NCBI GenBank assembly: GCA_905235595.1
Contig: CAJOMG010000022.1
Span: forward strand, 1-60,325
Direction of reading: 5' to 3'
DNA from: an uncultured Desulfovibrio sp.
GTDB taxonomy: Bacteria; Desulfobacterota; Desulfovibrionia; Desulfovibrionales; Desulfovibrionaceae
DNA length: 60,325 nt
The position numbers and the translations under genes were made by a program. The notes under the pieces were generated by a model, which had not been told where the DNA came from, did not search any database, and saw only the letters and a program-made list of their open reading frames with translations. Shown here one piece after another: positions 44,907 through 54,829 of this stretch (position 1 is its first letter; the number at the start of each line of letters is the position of its first letter).

Positions 44907-45003
44907 AACGGTACCAATCCCCTTACGTCAATGCATTGTCTTGGCCTGAATATTGCATTTCCTCTTGTATAATCTACACATACAAATTATGGGGGATGAC
45001 ATC

Positions 45004-45273
45004 ATGACAACCCACAACGCCCACATATCCGCTACCTCTGTAGAGTTCAGCGCATTCCGAATGGAAGTGGAACTCAATGACGGTCGCCGTGTCACCGTGC
45101 CCCTGAGTGCCTTCCCCACGCTCTCGCGGGCAACACCTTCCCAGAAAAGCAATTGGACTCTCACCGAGGAGGGTGCCTGTCTGAGTTGGCCGGAAATAGG
45201 CCAGAACATTTCCATGGATGCGATCTACCAAGCCTCGGATGGAATGACCGGGCACATGGCTATGTATGCCTGA
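45004..45273 (+). CDS. DUF2442 protein
   Basis: 89 aa from the ATG at 45004, with GGGGGATG upstream. It shows the DUF2442 pattern: MEVELNDGRRVTVPLSAFPTL, a central SNWTLTEEGACLSWPEI, and a final DAIYQA helix. The family is often found next to toxin-antitoxin genes, but none is here. Function unknown. Confidence 0.75.
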   Translation: MTTHNAHISATSVEFSAFRMEVELNDGRRVTVPLSAFPTLSRATPSQKSNWTLTEEGACLSWPEIGQNISMDAIYQASDGMTGHMAMYA

Positions 45274-45335
45274 AAACTCCAAGGGAAATGTTCACTCAGG
45301 CATTGATATGAATTTAAAAATAAATTTCAATTTAC

Positions 45336-45364
45336 TTGACATGCTTTCCGTCCTTCGGCATGAT
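45336..45364 (+). promoter_or_regulatory. Candidate sigma-70 promoter for the porin gene
   Basis: TTGACA at 45336-45341 is a perfect -35. At 17-bp spacing the -10 is CATGAT (45359-45364), which is weak. It lies in an AT-rich stretch about 100 bp before the porin start. Confidence 0.4.
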
Positions 45365-45462
45365 GCGTCCATCTTTTAGTGACACGCCAACGATTCTCCA
45401 TCCGTGTCATATCAGAGTGCGTCACAGTGGAGTTTCGCAAAATGTTCGAGGAGGATTCAAGC

Positions 45463-47088
45463 ATGTTCAACCAAGAGAACGGAGTAAAATTTTTTAAAAA
45501 AGCCTGCATGGTGACCTTACTCGCCGCAGGCATGCTCATGGGCATTCAGACGGGTGCCAAAGCTATTGACTTCAAGGCTCAGGGCGAATGGCTGGTAGGT
45601 TTCGGCGTGGCCGATTCCAACTTGGTGGATAAAAGCGGTGGCAAAAAGAAAGATGCAGACGATATATTCGGTGCTGCGCAGCGTATCCGCCTGCAGGTGG
45701 ACGCCGTAGCTTCCGAAGCCCTTTCTGGCACAGTGTTTTTTGAAATTGGCACCCAGTACTGGGGCGATGCCGAATTCGGCGGTGCCCTCGGTGCCGATGG
45801 TACAAACCAGATCAAAGTCAAAAATGCCTATATTGACTGGACAGTGCCCAGTACCGATCTCCAGTTTCGCATGGGCCTGCAGGCCCTTGCCATGCCCAAC
45901 GCTGCCGGAGGCTCAGCCATCCTGGACGGTGACGTGGCAGCCGTGGTTGCGAACTACAAATTCAATGACAATGTCAGCCTGACCGGACTGTGGATGCGTC
46001 CTGTCAATGACAATTTTGACGGCTGGGATTCCACCGACGGCACGAAAACGAATTTTGAAAGAAATTACCTGGACAATATCGACCTCTTTGCCGTCTCCCT
46101 GCCACTGACCTTTGACGGTGTGGAAGTAACTCCCTGGGCTATGTATGGTATGATGGGTAAAAACGCACTCGATGGCTATGAGGATGACGGCCTACTTCGG
46201 TACAACGATACGCACCGAACATCTTCGCTTGATGGTGGCTGGACAACAGAGGATGGTGTTCTGTCCCACACCCTGATCAACTACCACCCCGGCTTTAATG
46301 CCGATTTGAGCAACGGATTTGGCAAGAGCAATGCCTATAGCTCTCTGTTCTGGTTTGGTCTGCCCATTTCTCTGACGCTCTGGGATCCGTTGAACATCGA
46401 ATTTGAATTTGACTACGGCTATTCTGGCGGTTTCGGCTCCTATGACCTTTTCAAACGCGGCGATGTTGATTCCGTACGCGCCGACACCCGTCGCGAGGGA
46501 TGGCTGGTCAAAGCTCTGGTGGAATATAAATTTGACTGGGGCGTTCCTGGCATCTTCGGCTGGTATGCGTCTGGTGACGATGGGGACATGAAAAACGGCT
46601 CCAAACGCATGCCTTCTCTCGCCGGCTCTGGTAGCTTTACCTCCTTCATGGGTTCAGCCGGGACAGACTGGTCACCCAACACCAAGGGGGGGCCATCCAT
46701 CGAACAAAACATGACCTATGCCGGCACCTGGGGCGTGGGGCTGCAAGTACGTGATGTGAGCTTTATTGAAGATATGTCACATACCTTCCGTGTAGCCCTG
46801 TGGGGCGGCACTAACAGTCCGAGCATGACAAAATATTTTAATTCGCGTGAGGGCTGGAATGATGGCTATGGTGACGACGGCCCGTACATGACCACCAACG
46901 ACAATCTGCTGGAATTCAATCTGGACAACACGTACCAGATGTACGAAAACTTCGCGATAAATCTGGACCTTGGCTACATTGTCAACATGTATGACACTGA
47001 CACCTGGAAACGTCGCTGGATGACGGATAACGACGTGCAGAAAAAGGATGCATGGAAAGCACAGGTCACCTTCGCCTACACCTTCTAA
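45463..47088 (+). CDS. Outer membrane homotrimeric-type porin
   Basis: 541 aa from the ATG at 45463, with GAGGAGG eight bases upstream. A signal peptide ends near GAKAIDF. The mature part is a beta-barrel by pattern, with alternating polar and hydrophobic strands, many Gly/Asp/Asn turns and aromatic girdle residues. It ends in a C-terminal Phe (VTFAYTF), the outer-membrane insertion signal. It resembles the major porin of Desulfovibrio. It should allow diffusion of small solutes, perhaps sulfate and lactate. Confidence 0.88.
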   Translation: MFNQENGVKFFKKACMVTLLAAGMLMGIQTGAKAIDFKAQGEWLVGFGVADSNLVDKSGGKKKDADDIFGAAQRIRLQVDAVASEALSGTVFFEIGTQYWGDAEFGGALGADGTNQIKVKNAYIDWTVPSTDLQFRMGLQALAMPNAAGGSAILDGDVAAVVANYKFNDNVSLTGLWMRPVNDNFDGWDSTDGTKTNFERNYLDNIDLFAVSLPLTFDGVEVTPWAMYGMMGKNALDGYEDDGLLRYNDTHRTSSLDGGWTTEDGVLSHTLINYHPGFNADLSNGFGKSNAYSSLFWFGLPISLTLWDPLNIEFEFDYGYSGGFGSYDLFKRGDVDSVRADTRREGWLVKALVEYKFDWGVPGIFGWYASGDDGDMKNGSKRMPSLAGSGSFTSFMGSAGTDWSPNTKGGPSIEQNMTYAGTWGVGLQVRDVSFIEDMSHTFRVALWGGTNSPSMTKYFNSREGWNDGYGDDGPYMTTNDNLLEFNLDNTYQMYENFAINLDLGYIVNMYDTDTWKRRWMTDNDVQKKDAWKAQVTFAYTF

Positions 47089-47172
47089 CGCCATGATGGG
47101 GTGCTGTCACTGTGTGCACGACCGCACCCGCCGCAACCCCCTGCGCGCGAGTCCTTCCCGCGCGTATACTAG

Positions 47173-47202
47173 CCGCCGTTTTCCTCCGAAAGCGGCGGTT
47201 TT
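47173..47202 (+). terminator. Terminator after the porin gene
   Basis: CCGCCG (47173-47178) pairs with CGGCGG (47193-47198) and is followed by TTTTC. The loop is 14 nt. Confidence 0.65.
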
Positions 47203-47239
47203 CATATACAAAACTGCAGGCAATCAGCCCCGCTTGCAA

Positions 47240-47743
47240 TCAGAATTCTATGCCCTTTGTAGCTGTGATGCCTTGCTGCCAGGGGTGCTTGACCTCCGTC
47301 ATGGAGGTAACCAGGTCAGCGACTGCTACCAGCCACCCTGGCACATTGCGCCCGGAAAGCACAAGGTGGCATTTCTCACGACGGGCAGCATGCAGCAAAG
47401 TCTCCACGTCTTCTCGCGTCAGCAGATTCGCACAAAGGGCATAAAGGGCTTCATCCAGCAGCAGCATGTCACAATCAGCCAGCTGAACCTGTGCCCAGGA
47501 AAGCACCTTTAGTGCGGCTTGCCTATGTGCGGGTCGCTCTGCTGGATTGCGCAGAAAACCCAACCCCCCTGCAAGGAAACGATCTCCAAGCAGCCTGGAC
47601 AGCATGACCTGCTCCCCCGCTTGACCGTCACGCTTCATGAACTGACCAAAGGCGACTGTCATTCCCTGACCCAAGGCCCTCAGAGCCTGACCCACGCAGG
47701 CACTGGTCTTGCCCTTTCCGTCGCCGGTATAGACCAAAATCAT
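47240..47743 (-). CDS. cobO: Cob(I)yrinic acid a,c-diamide adenosyltransferase
   Basis: 167 aa from the ATG at 47743, whose ATGA overlaps the stop of the AmrS gene; the frame upstream lacks a site. The P-loop is YTGDGKGKTSAC, and the ALRALGQG, LLLDEAL and SGRNVPGWLVAVADLVT segments match the CobA/CobO/BtuR family. It transfers the adenosyl group from ATP to cobalt in corrinoids. Coupling to AmrS is of interest because no corrinoid gene lies near. Confidence 0.9.
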   Translation of the reverse strand: MILVYTGDGKGKTSACVGQALRALGQGMTVAFGQFMKRDGQAGEQVMLSRLLGDRFLAGGLGFLRNPAERPAHRQAALKVLSWAQVQLADCDMLLLDEALYALCANLLTREDVETLLHAARREKCHLVLSGRNVPGWLVAVADLVTSMTEVKHPWQQGITATKGIEF

Positions 47744-48747
47744 AACGACCAAATGCCAGGGAGTACCGTTCCACAGGAAGGACATTCCCCCAATGCCCCG
47801 GAAACGCGTGCTTCAAAGCCTTCGCGCAGGATCACCGCTGTCCCGCACTGGGGACAAAATGTGGTGGAACCTAACGCACTGCGCACATTGCCTATATAGA
47901 CGTAGTACAGCCCTGATTCACGTCCAACGCGCCAGGCCTCTTCCAGCTTGGATAGCGGAGTTGCAGGATAATCTGCCATGCGATAGGCACCATGAAAGGC
48001 AGAGATATGCCAGGGAGTATCCGCCCCGAGCTCGTCATGAATAAAGGCTGCCAACGCCTTGAGCTCATCAATGGTGTCATTGACACCGGGAATGACCAAT
48101 GTGGTCACCTCAAGCCACCAGCCCATCTCCTTGATAGCTTTAAGGTTGTCAAGAACAGGCTGCAGGCGGCCTCCACAATAGGAACGGTAAAATTCGTCGC
48201 TGAACCCCTTCAAGTCAATATTCGCTGCGCTGATGCTCGCATGCAGAGCCCGCAGGCAGTCTGCTGACATAAATCCGTTGCTTACCAGCACACTGGGAAG
48301 GCCCTTCTCCTTAGCCTGGCGTGCTGTCTGATACACAAGCTCGAAAAACACTGTAGGCTCGTTATAGGTAAAGGCCAAAGAGCGCGCACGGTTAGTCACA
48401 GCCAGTGAAATCAGTTCTTCAGGAGTAACGCGCCGGCCAGGCACCACACCGCTTTCTGGCACCTGAGATATATTACTGTTCTGACAAAAACGACAGTGAA
48501 AATTGCAGCCTGCACTGCCCACAGAAAAAATCTTCGTACCGGGCAAAAAGTGATACAAGGGTTTTTTTTCCACTGGATCCATGCCGACAGCGGTCACGAC
48601 CTCATTGACCAGAGAGACTAATCCGCCCTTGAAATTGACGCGCACCCCGCAACGTCCTTTGCCTCCCTTACGCACACGGCAGCGGTGTACGCAGAGGCGG
48701 CAGCTCACAGAGCCATCGGCATTGGGTGACCAGAGCATTGCCTGCAT
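47740..48747 (-). CDS. amrS: AmmeMemoRadiSam system radical SAM enzyme
   Basis: 335 aa from the ATG at 48747, with GGAGGG upstream. An N-terminal set of Cys (CRLCVHRCRVRKGGKGRCGVR) is followed by the radical SAM motif CNFHCRFCQNS. The family signature YNEPTVFFELVYQTARQAK and an IPGVNDT segment follow, with a C-terminal zinc-like CPQCGT/CPSCGT pair. This is the AmrS family, which usually occurs with MEMO1 and AMMECR1 homologs; neither is in the window. The upstream Pro-rich gene ends two bases before its start. Confidence 0.9.
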   Translation of the reverse strand: MQAMLWSPNADGSVSCRLCVHRCRVRKGGKGRCGVRVNFKGGLVSLVNEVVTAVGMDPVEKKPLYHFLPGTKIFSVGSAGCNFHCRFCQNSNISQVPESGVVPGRRVTPEELISLAVTNRARSLAFTYNEPTVFFELVYQTARQAKEKGLPSVLVSNGFMSADCLRALHASISAANIDLKGFSDEFYRSYCGGRLQPVLDNLKAIKEMGWWLEVTTLVIPGVNDTIDELKALAAFIHDELGADTPWHISAFHGAYRMADYPATPLSKLEEAWRVGRESGLYYVYIGNVRSALGSTTFCPQCGTAVILREGFEARVSGALGECPSCGTVLPGIWSL

Positions 48748-48748
48748 A

Positions 48749-49492
48749 TTACCGCCCTCCCCGTTGTTCCGTAAATGTTCGAACTGTATGCCCGTGTCTC
48801 GAGTCATGGTCATAGCCGTGGGGGCCAAACACATCGGGATAAACACGCGGCGCAATCAGCAGGGGTTCGTGCTGCTGCGCACCTGTCGGTGGAGGCGGTA
48901 TCACATGGGTAATGATATCGCCTGTTACAGGATCACGCCAATGGCGAACATGCCCTCTGCTTGAAAAATGGCTGCCCTCCAAGCGTGAGGTGCCAAAGAC
49001 AATATCTTCTTCCTGCATGGGTACGCCCATGTAACGTTCAGGAGAACCCGAATTTTCTAAAGGAGGCTGCGTCGATGCGGGTGACAAGGAATGCATTTGT
49101 TCACCAGGAGCAGGTGCCAGTGGTTTGATATCCCCGACGCCCTGTTGCCTGCCTTCCATAAAATAAGAATAGGGTACTGCCCCCTGTATACCGGGAGGCG
49201 ATTGCAGGGAATAGCTCGATCCAGATTCCAGTGCAGGCCGCAACGGCACCGCTGTATCTTTTGATCGCGGCAAAGCAGCATCGGATGAACTGTCATGCAA
49301 TGAAGATTGCCCTGTTTGTTGTGTTGTCTCAGGTGGAAGCAGCAATCGACGGGTTGTCTGCTCTGGCAGAGGTGGTGCCATGAGTGCACCGGAAGCAGGC
49401 GCACGGTATTCTTCGCTGTTGGCAGCCCAGCTTGCGCACAGCACGATCAAGCCTGCTGTGAGGCAAAAGCATACAAACACTGATATACGCAT
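48749..49492 (-). CDS. Proline-rich exported protein
   Basis: 247 aa with a signal peptide (VFVCFCLTAGLIVLCASWAA) and AAGGAG upstream of the ATG. The mature part is low in regular structure and rich in Pro, Ser, Gln and Gly, with PPLPEQTTRRLLLPP near the start. A more ordered C-terminal end reads VRHWRDPVTGDIITHVIPPPPTG. No domain is recognised. It lies just ahead of amrS and cobO and is probably cotranscribed. Confidence 0.65.
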   Translation of the reverse strand: MRISVFVCFCLTAGLIVLCASWAANSEEYRAPASGALMAPPLPEQTTRRLLLPPETTQQTGQSSLHDSSSDAALPRSKDTAVPLRPALESGSSYSLQSPPGIQGAVPYSYFMEGRQQGVGDIKPLAPAPGEQMHSLSPASTQPPLENSGSPERYMGVPMQEEDIVFGTSRLEGSHFSSRGHVRHWRDPVTGDIITHVIPPPPTGAQQHEPLLIAPRVYPDVFGPHGYDHDSRHGHTVRTFTEQRGGR

Positions 49493-49613
49493 AGCAACTC
49501 CTTTTCCCCTCTGGGCTATTCTATCAGCGGCAGCCTACGGGGTCTAGGAATAAAAAGAGTCTTGGGATTTACGACGACTTGTGCTATCCATACTCATCTT
49601 CAAGGAGGCAAAA

Positions 49614-50666
49614 ATGTCCAGCGACCGCTCCAAAGCCTACACTCAGGCAGGCGTTGATATTGCTGCGGGTAACGCCCTGGTTTCCCGCATCAAGGCTCTA
49701 GTTCAGGGCACACACACCAGGGGCGTCCTGTCAGACATTGGCGGCTTCGGCGGTCTGTTCAGACCCGATCTCAGTGGCATGAATGATCCTGTGCTTGTTT
49801 CTTCCACCGATGGAGTAGGTACCAAACTCAAGCTGGCCTTTGCCTTCCATAAGCACGATACCGTGGGCATTGATCTTGTGGCCATGAGTGCCAACGATAT
49901 CCTGGTGCAGGGGGCCACTCCACTCTTTTTTCTCGACTATTTTGCTACCGGCAAACTGGATGTGGATACTGCCCATACCGTCATCAGCGGTGTAGCCGAG
50001 GGTTGCCGCCAGGCCGGTTGCGCCCTACTGGGCGGCGAAACCGCTGAAATGCCCGACATGTATGCGCCAGGCGAATACGATCTGGCCGGCTTTTGCGTAG
50101 GCATTGTGGACAATGCCAAACTGATTGACGGCTCGTCAATCCAGGTCGGAGATTCCATTGTGGGCATTGGTTCCTCCGGTCTGCACTCCAACGGGTATTC
50201 CTTGGCCAGAAAAATCCTGACTGAAAGCGGTTTGGAACCGGATTCCCCCTTCCCCGGCGAAGCCGGGGCCAGTGTTGCCGATGTGTTGCTGCGGCCGACC
50301 ATCATTTATGTGGAAGCCGTGCGACAACTGCTGCGTGACATAAACGTAAAGGGTATGGCCCATATCACCGGAGGAGGCTTTTACGACAACATTCCCCGCG
50401 TTCTACCCGCCCAGGTGGAAGCTCATGTGAACTTTGGCAGCTGGACAATGCCTCCTGTCTTCACATGGCTTCAAGAAGCGGGCCATCTTTCCTGGCCGGA
50501 AATACTGCAAATCTTCAATGGCGGCATAGGCTATGTGTTAGTGCTGTCACCAGACCAGACGGAAGAAACCATCAACCGCATCCAGGCATTCAATCTGAAA
50601 GCATGGCATATCGGCAATATTGCCAGGCGGACAACGGATGATGAACAGGTGCTCGTTGCCTTTTAG
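49614..50666 (+). CDS. purM: Phosphoribosylformylglycinamidine cyclo-ligase
   Basis: 350 aa from the ATG at 49614, with AAGGAGG five bases upstream. It makes AIR from FGAM and ATP in purine synthesis. Motifs include SSTDGVGTKLKLAF, the metal/ATP loop DLVAMSANDILVQGATPLFFLDY, and LLGGETAEMPDMY. The conserved HSNGYSL and FNGGIGYVL segments are also present. The length fits the family. Confidence 0.95.
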   Translation: MSSDRSKAYTQAGVDIAAGNALVSRIKALVQGTHTRGVLSDIGGFGGLFRPDLSGMNDPVLVSSTDGVGTKLKLAFAFHKHDTVGIDLVAMSANDILVQGATPLFFLDYFATGKLDVDTAHTVISGVAEGCRQAGCALLGGETAEMPDMYAPGEYDLAGFCVGIVDNAKLIDGSSIQVGDSIVGIGSSGLHSNGYSLARKILTESGLEPDSPFPGEAGASVADVLLRPTIIYVEAVRQLLRDINVKGMAHITGGGFYDNIPRVLPAQVEAHVNFGSWTMPPVFTWLQEAGHLSWPEILQIFNGGIGYVLVLSPDQTEETINRIQAFNLKAWHIGNIARRTTDDEQVLVAF

Positions 50667-50728
50667 CATGCTAGGAAAGTCTGACTAAAGAAAATTGAGG
50701 AATACCCGTTATATCACCATTGATGAAA

Positions 50729-50758
50729 AATGCCGGGCAGCATCAGCTGTCCGGCATT
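50729..50758 (-). terminator. Terminator for the chemoreceptor gene (and possibly purM)
   Basis: AATGCCGGGCAG (50729-50740) pairs with CTGTCCGGCATT (50747-50758) over 12 bp, with loop CATCAG. On the minus strand it is followed by TTTTTC. Confidence 0.8.
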
Positions 50759-50841
50759 GGGTATCAGCATTTCCACAATACTGTGCGAGCAAATGGAATT
50801 GCAGCGCGGGATGACGTTACTGTGCCTGCCCGCGCCTTCTG

Positions 50842-52932
50842 TTACGCATGTTTCATATCTTCAATAAGCGCACTGAGCCGTTCTGTCTGCATCGCCAGGT
50901 CAGAAATGGCCTTGGCCGCTTCGTTCATGGCCTGTGCCGTCTGCCCAGACATTTCGTTGACCGTGGTGATGGACTGATTGATCTCCTCACTGGCGGCAGA
51001 CTGTTCTTCCGAAGCCGTGGCAATGGCGCGAACCTGGTCTGCCGTGTCCTCCACATTGCGTACAATCTGCTGCAGGGCCTCGCCAGACTGCCGGGCCAGG
51101 CTGGTAGCCTGCTCCACATCACTGAGGGCTTCTTCCATACGGTTGACACTCTGCTCGGCACTGCCCTGAATGGCCGTAATAGCCTGACTCACGTCGTGGG
51201 TGGAGGCCATGGTCTTCTCGGCCAGCTTACGCACTTCGTCGGCCACAACCGCAAAGCCTCGCCCGGCCTCGCCCGCACGGGCTGCCTCAATGGCGGCATT
51301 GAGGGCCAGCAGGTTGGTCTGGTCGGCAATGTCAGAGATGACATTCATGATCTGGCTGATATTCTGCGTATGATGGTGCAGGGTACCCATGTCCTCCTTG
51401 AGTTCCATGGAGACCTTCTGCACCTGGTTGATGCTGGACATGGCATTGGTGAGGATTTTCTGCCCTTCCTCGGCATTATTGCGCGTTTCGCCGGAAACCG
51501 TAGCGGCAGAAGAGGCATTGCGAGCCACCTCCTGCACGGTTGAATTCATTTCGTTCATGGCCGTAGCGGCCTCGGACAGTCGCTGTGAAGATTCCACAGC
51601 CCCACGATCAGACTGTTCAATTTGTGCAGAAAGTTCACTGGTCGCAGCAGAGATGGCAGCGATCATGGTTTCCAGTTGTTCCGCAGCGGTGTGCATGCCT
51701 TCTGTCTTGGCGGCCTCAGCGCGACGGGTGGCCTCTTCCGCCTTGGCTGTGGCTTCCTGTGCGGCCTCCACTGCGCGCTCGGCTTCCTTGGATTTTTTCT
51801 GCGCAAGCGCCAGGGACTGCACATTTGCCTTAACCATTTTGGAGAGGGCATTACGCAGCGTGAGCAATTCCTTGTAAAAACCGGTCTCGTCAGGCACAGC
51901 CTTATAATCGCCACCGGCTACTGCATCCATAGCACCCACAAGCCGTGTCAGAGGTTTGTTGATGCTTCGAGCAATTAACAGGCCCAGACCTATGAGCAGT
52001 AAGGCTACGGCACAACATATGAGAATCATGCGCAAAATGGCATGATTGCTTTGGGTATAGATCTCCGATTCCGACTGCATTGCAACGATTTTCCAGCCAC
52101 AGGAAGCCGTGCGCACCATGGCGTGCATGGCAACGCCGTCATATGCAACGGTTAAGGGGCCATCATTGGCAGAATTGAGTGTAGCCAAAGCATTGTTGGA
52201 TATATCCTTACCGATAATTTTACCGGTATTGGCCGCATCCTTTGGATCACAGAGAATACGCCCCGTTTGCTCAATAAGCAGAAAACGCCCTGTATTACCA
52301 AAATTAAGCTGACGTACCATGTTTGCAAGGTTTTTCAGCGTGACGTCAATGCCCACGGTGGATACAAATTTACCTGTGGCATCGCGCACCTTGCCCACAG
52401 CCGCAATAACGGTTTCTCCTGTTGTAGAAAGATAGGCATCCACAGAGGTGATTTCTGAGGAAGAATCACGGCCGAGGGTGTACCAACCGCGCTTGCTGGA
52501 ATCATAGTTGGCCGGCACAGTGCTGCCGTCAATAGATGTGGCAAAGCGGCCGTCAGGAAAACCGGCGTACACTTCCACATATTCCTTGTGCCGCTGGTGC
52601 ATGGAGGTGAGTACACGCACACTGGCTGCTGCCGCCCCTTCCAGTTCGGCATGTACAAAGCGTGAGGACGATGATTTATCTTTGAAAAGAGGCATAGATG
52701 GCCCGCCTTCGACAAGGCCGGCCGAATCTATGAGCACACCCACATTGCTTTTTATGTCCTCTATATAGCCAGTAAGATGGTGATCCAACAAATCCAGCTG
52801 GCGCTGGGCCATGGCATTAAAATACTCGTCAGCATCCCCACGCATCTGCCAGGCAGCAAGAAAAACAGACGAAACAGCGGTAAGGATGATGGCAAGCAGA
52901 AAACCCAAAATAATACGCAAGCGGATACTCAT
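50842..52932 (-). CDS. Methyl-accepting chemotaxis protein
   Basis: 696 aa with AAGGAG upstream of the ATG. Membrane segments at about 6-28 and 305-326 enclose a double-Cache ligand domain ([16 protein letters not shown], then [16 protein letters not shown]). A HAMP domain follows, then a helical region rich in Ala, Glu and Lys (about 375-420). The signalling hairpin tip [38 protein letters not shown] lies near residue 535. It should steer motility through CheA and CheW. Cache receptors of this type often sense amino or organic acids. The ligand is unknown. Confidence 0.92.
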   Translation of the reverse strand: MSIRLRIILGFLLAIILTAVSSVFLAAWQMRGDADEYFNAMAQRQLDLLDHHLTGYIEDIKSNVGVLIDSAGLVEGGPSMPLFKDKSSSSRFVHAELEGAAAASVRVLTSMHQRHKEYVEVYAGFPDGRFATSIDGSTVPANYDSSKRGWYTLGRDSSSEITSVDAYLSTTGETVIAAVGKVRDATGKFVSTVGIDVTLKNLANMVRQLNFGNTGRFLLIEQTGRILCDPKDAANTGKIIGKDISNNALATLNSANDGPLTVAYDGVAMHAMVRTASCGWKIVAMQSESEIYTQSNHAILRMILICCAVALLLIGLGLLIARSINKPLTRLVGAMDAVAGGDYKAVPDETGFYKELLTLRNALSKMVKANVQSLALAQKKSKEAERAVEAAQEATAKAEEATRRAEAAKTEGMHTAAEQLETMIAAISAATSELSAQIEQSDRGAVESSQRLSEAATAMNEMNSTVQEVARNASSAATVSGETRNNAEEGQKILTNAMSSINQVQKVSMELKEDMGTLHHHTQNISQIMNVISDIADQTNLLALNAAIEAARAGEAGRGFAVVADEVRKLAEKTMASTHDVSQAITAIQGSAEQSVNRMEEALSDVEQATSLARQSGEALQQIVRNVEDTADQVRAIATASEEQSAASEEINQSITTVNEMSGQTAQAMNEAAKAISDLAMQTERLSALIEDMKHA

Positions 52933-53524
52933 TGTAACTCCTTGTGGATGGAATGAAGGTTAAACTGCTTATTTAGTATTTCGTCATTATTGCCTCTCAA
53001 CTTTAGTTCACGCGACCCATTTCCTACTAAATAACCTTGGTAAGGCTGTACAGCAAGTAGAACTTTGAGATCACTGCTCGGCAACTCATTCATGAGACCA
53101 CTGCTATGCACGTCATGTAGCGGTCTCGCTTTGGATTGCGAAAATAGGTCCCATCTTCATGCAAAGAGCCGGACGGCTCTATGCCGTCCGGCTCTTTGCG
53201 ACACTCCTTTTGTCAATGATTCGCAAGGTTATTGGGACCTGAAATTTCTTTAACGTATTGGTTTTCTCCGTATGTCCTCCTGGGGTTAAGCATTTCTTGT
53301 AGCACCAGCTTTATTTGTTATCCATTGCCCTCCTTGGTTTGTCCTCTCGTTATTGGAACCCGCACTTTCCATATAGCAGTAATCGTGCCAACTCGAGAAA
53401 AAGTCTAGAAATACTGTAAAAAGACGAACAGCTCGTTCCACATGTCAGAAAACCGGCAGTATTTTCCAACCATACCCGCCCGCGGTCTGCTGTGCGCAAC
53501 AGATGCGAACACAGGGCGCAGGAA
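52933..53524. other. 592-bp gap upstream of the chemoreceptor gene
   Basis: I see no convincing gene. The gap holds a strong hairpin (listed separately). On the minus strand there are two perfect ribosome-binding sequences with only tiny frames after them. AAGGAGG at 53336-53330 is followed by the 4-codon frame MDNK, and AGGAGG at 53281-53276 lies inside a 26-codon frame (53293-53213) but has ACATACGG where a start codon would be expected. A 60-codon minus frame at 53111-52929 has no ribosome site. Confidence 0.5.
53161..53199. terminator. 16-bp perfect hairpin upstream of the chemoreceptor gene
   Basis: Arms at 53161-53176 (GCAAAGAGCCGGACGG) and 53184-53199 pair without mismatch around CTCTATG. 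It may end the DUF1232 transcript or act as an attenuator in the chemoreceptor leader. Confidence 0.65.
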
Positions 53525-53884
53525 CTAACCAAACCACGTTTTCAACTTGGCATCGGCCTTGTCCTTGGCCTCCTGTGTGATGTACATGGCTGCATAGGCA
53601 ATGGCCGCAGCCACAATGGCTATGTCATCAGACATACCAACCACGGGAATGAAGTCGGGGATGAGGTCTACAGGCAGGATGAAATAGCCAAGAGCCCCCA
53701 GAATAACCGCACGCACCTTAGCCGGTACTTGGGGATTTTCAAGCGTATAAAAAAGAATGAGCACGCTGCGCAGGGTTTCATAGCCAATTTTTTTGGCCAC
53801 TCTGGCTGCCTTGTCCCAAAGTGCCTTGTCAGAAAAATGACGGGAATAGTTGTCGATCTTTTGAAAAATCTTGTCGATATTCAT
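53525..53884 (-). CDS. DUF1232 (YkvA-like) membrane protein
   Basis: 119 aa with GGGAGG upstream of the ATG. The signature is AVILGALGYFILPVDLIPDFIPVVGMSDD, a DUF1232 core that forms one or two membrane helices. The C-terminal helix is Lys/Ala-rich. The role of the family is not established. It precedes the gap before the chemoreceptor gene. Confidence 0.85.
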   Translation of the reverse strand: MNIDKIFQKIDNYSRHFSDKALWDKAARVAKKIGYETLRSVLILFYTLENPQVPAKVRAVILGALGYFILPVDLIPDFIPVVGMSDDIAIVAAAIAYAAMYITQEAKDKADAKLKTWFG

Positions 53885-54337
53885 AGGAATTTTCCTCCCC
53901 TTTTTTGACTGTGAAACGTCCGCAATTATCCGGTCCCCGGCAAAGGGCGGTTGGCAAAGGCATCCATGCCTGCCGCAACGTCACCCTCCACCTGAGAGGC
54001 ATTGGAGCTTCCTTCTCCATGGGCGGTAATTCCTGCTCTGCAGCGACATCGACCGTACGCAAAAGATGGCTCTGCAACACAACAACATGCCCGGTACGGG
54101 CATTAAGTTGAACAGGAGACGGGGTGGATTGGTCCAGGTTAACACAAAAGCATCTTACATGGCTTCTTGCTACCACACCCCCTGGCTGTGTTCAAGGCAG
54201 AGAGAGTGCACTACCGAATACAAGCAAAAATATGAATACGCTGCTTGCCTGGTACGCTGGTGTCAGATATTGTTGCGGCTATCGAGAACGCCCTGCCGCC
54301 CGTACAGGCTTTTTGTCATCATTAAGGAGTCCGTTAC
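53885..54337. other. 453-bp gap, possibly with a broken gene
   Basis: No intact gene is convincing. On the minus strand, protein-like sequence runs in one frame from 54176 (NLDQSTPSPVQLNARTG) to about 54010. It appears to continue in another frame (NASQVEGDVAAGMDAFANR) to a stop at 53928-53926, 42 bp before the DUF1232 start. This could be a small gene with a frameshift. Plus-strand frames here look random. Confidence 0.35.
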
Positions 54338-54814
54338 ATGAACGCCCCACTGCTTTGGTTTCTGTTGGGCCTGGCCTTTCTCGGAGCTGAGCTGCTCACA
54401 CCCACGCAGGTGCTCCTCTTCTTCGGCGTTGGTGCCTGGGCCGCTGCCCTGACCGCCCTGGCGAACTTTGGAATCAACATACAGCTTGTGGTCTTCGCGG
54501 CTGTTTCCATAGCCACTTTGATTTTTTTACGCCGTCGCCTGCGCACGATTTTTGGTGGCCGCTCCCGACGGTCTGATGACAGCGGCCTCATAGAAGCAGC
54601 TCCACCTCACCCCCTGCAGGGGCAAACCGGAACAGTTAGCCGCGACATCATGCCCAATCAAGTGGGTGAAGTATATGTGGGCGGCAGCTTCTGGCGCGCC
54701 GTTGCGGATATGCCCCTGACAAAGGATGCTCCAATTACGGTATTGGATGCGCTGCCCGACGATACGCTCACACTGCGCGTTGCTCCGTACACTGCGCACG
54801 TCATCAATAACTAA
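54338..54814 (+). CDS. NfeD-family membrane protein
   Basis: 158 aa with AAGGAGT upstream of the ATG. Three close hydrophobic segments (about 5-65) are followed by a soluble OB-fold-like domain with LQGQTGTVSRDI and VGEVYVGGSFWRAVAD. It is the short NfeD type without the ClpP-like protease. NfeD works with SPFH proteins in membrane domains, and the next gene 15 bp on is exactly that. Confidence 0.88.
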   Translation: MNAPLLWFLLGLAFLGAELLTPTQVLLFFGVGAWAAALTALANFGINIQLVVFAAVSIATLIFLRRRLRTIFGGRSRRSDDSGLIEAAPPHPLQGQTGTVSRDIMPNQVGEVYVGGSFWRAVADMPLTKDAPITVLDALPDDTLTLRVAPYTAHVINN

Positions 54815-54829
54815 ACTGAGGAGGCCGCA

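Noticed and set aside
52929..53111. 60-codon minus-strand frame directly before the chemoreceptor
   Set aside because: The composition looks almost natural but there is no ribosome site for any of its starts, and it ends inside the chemoreceptor start region.
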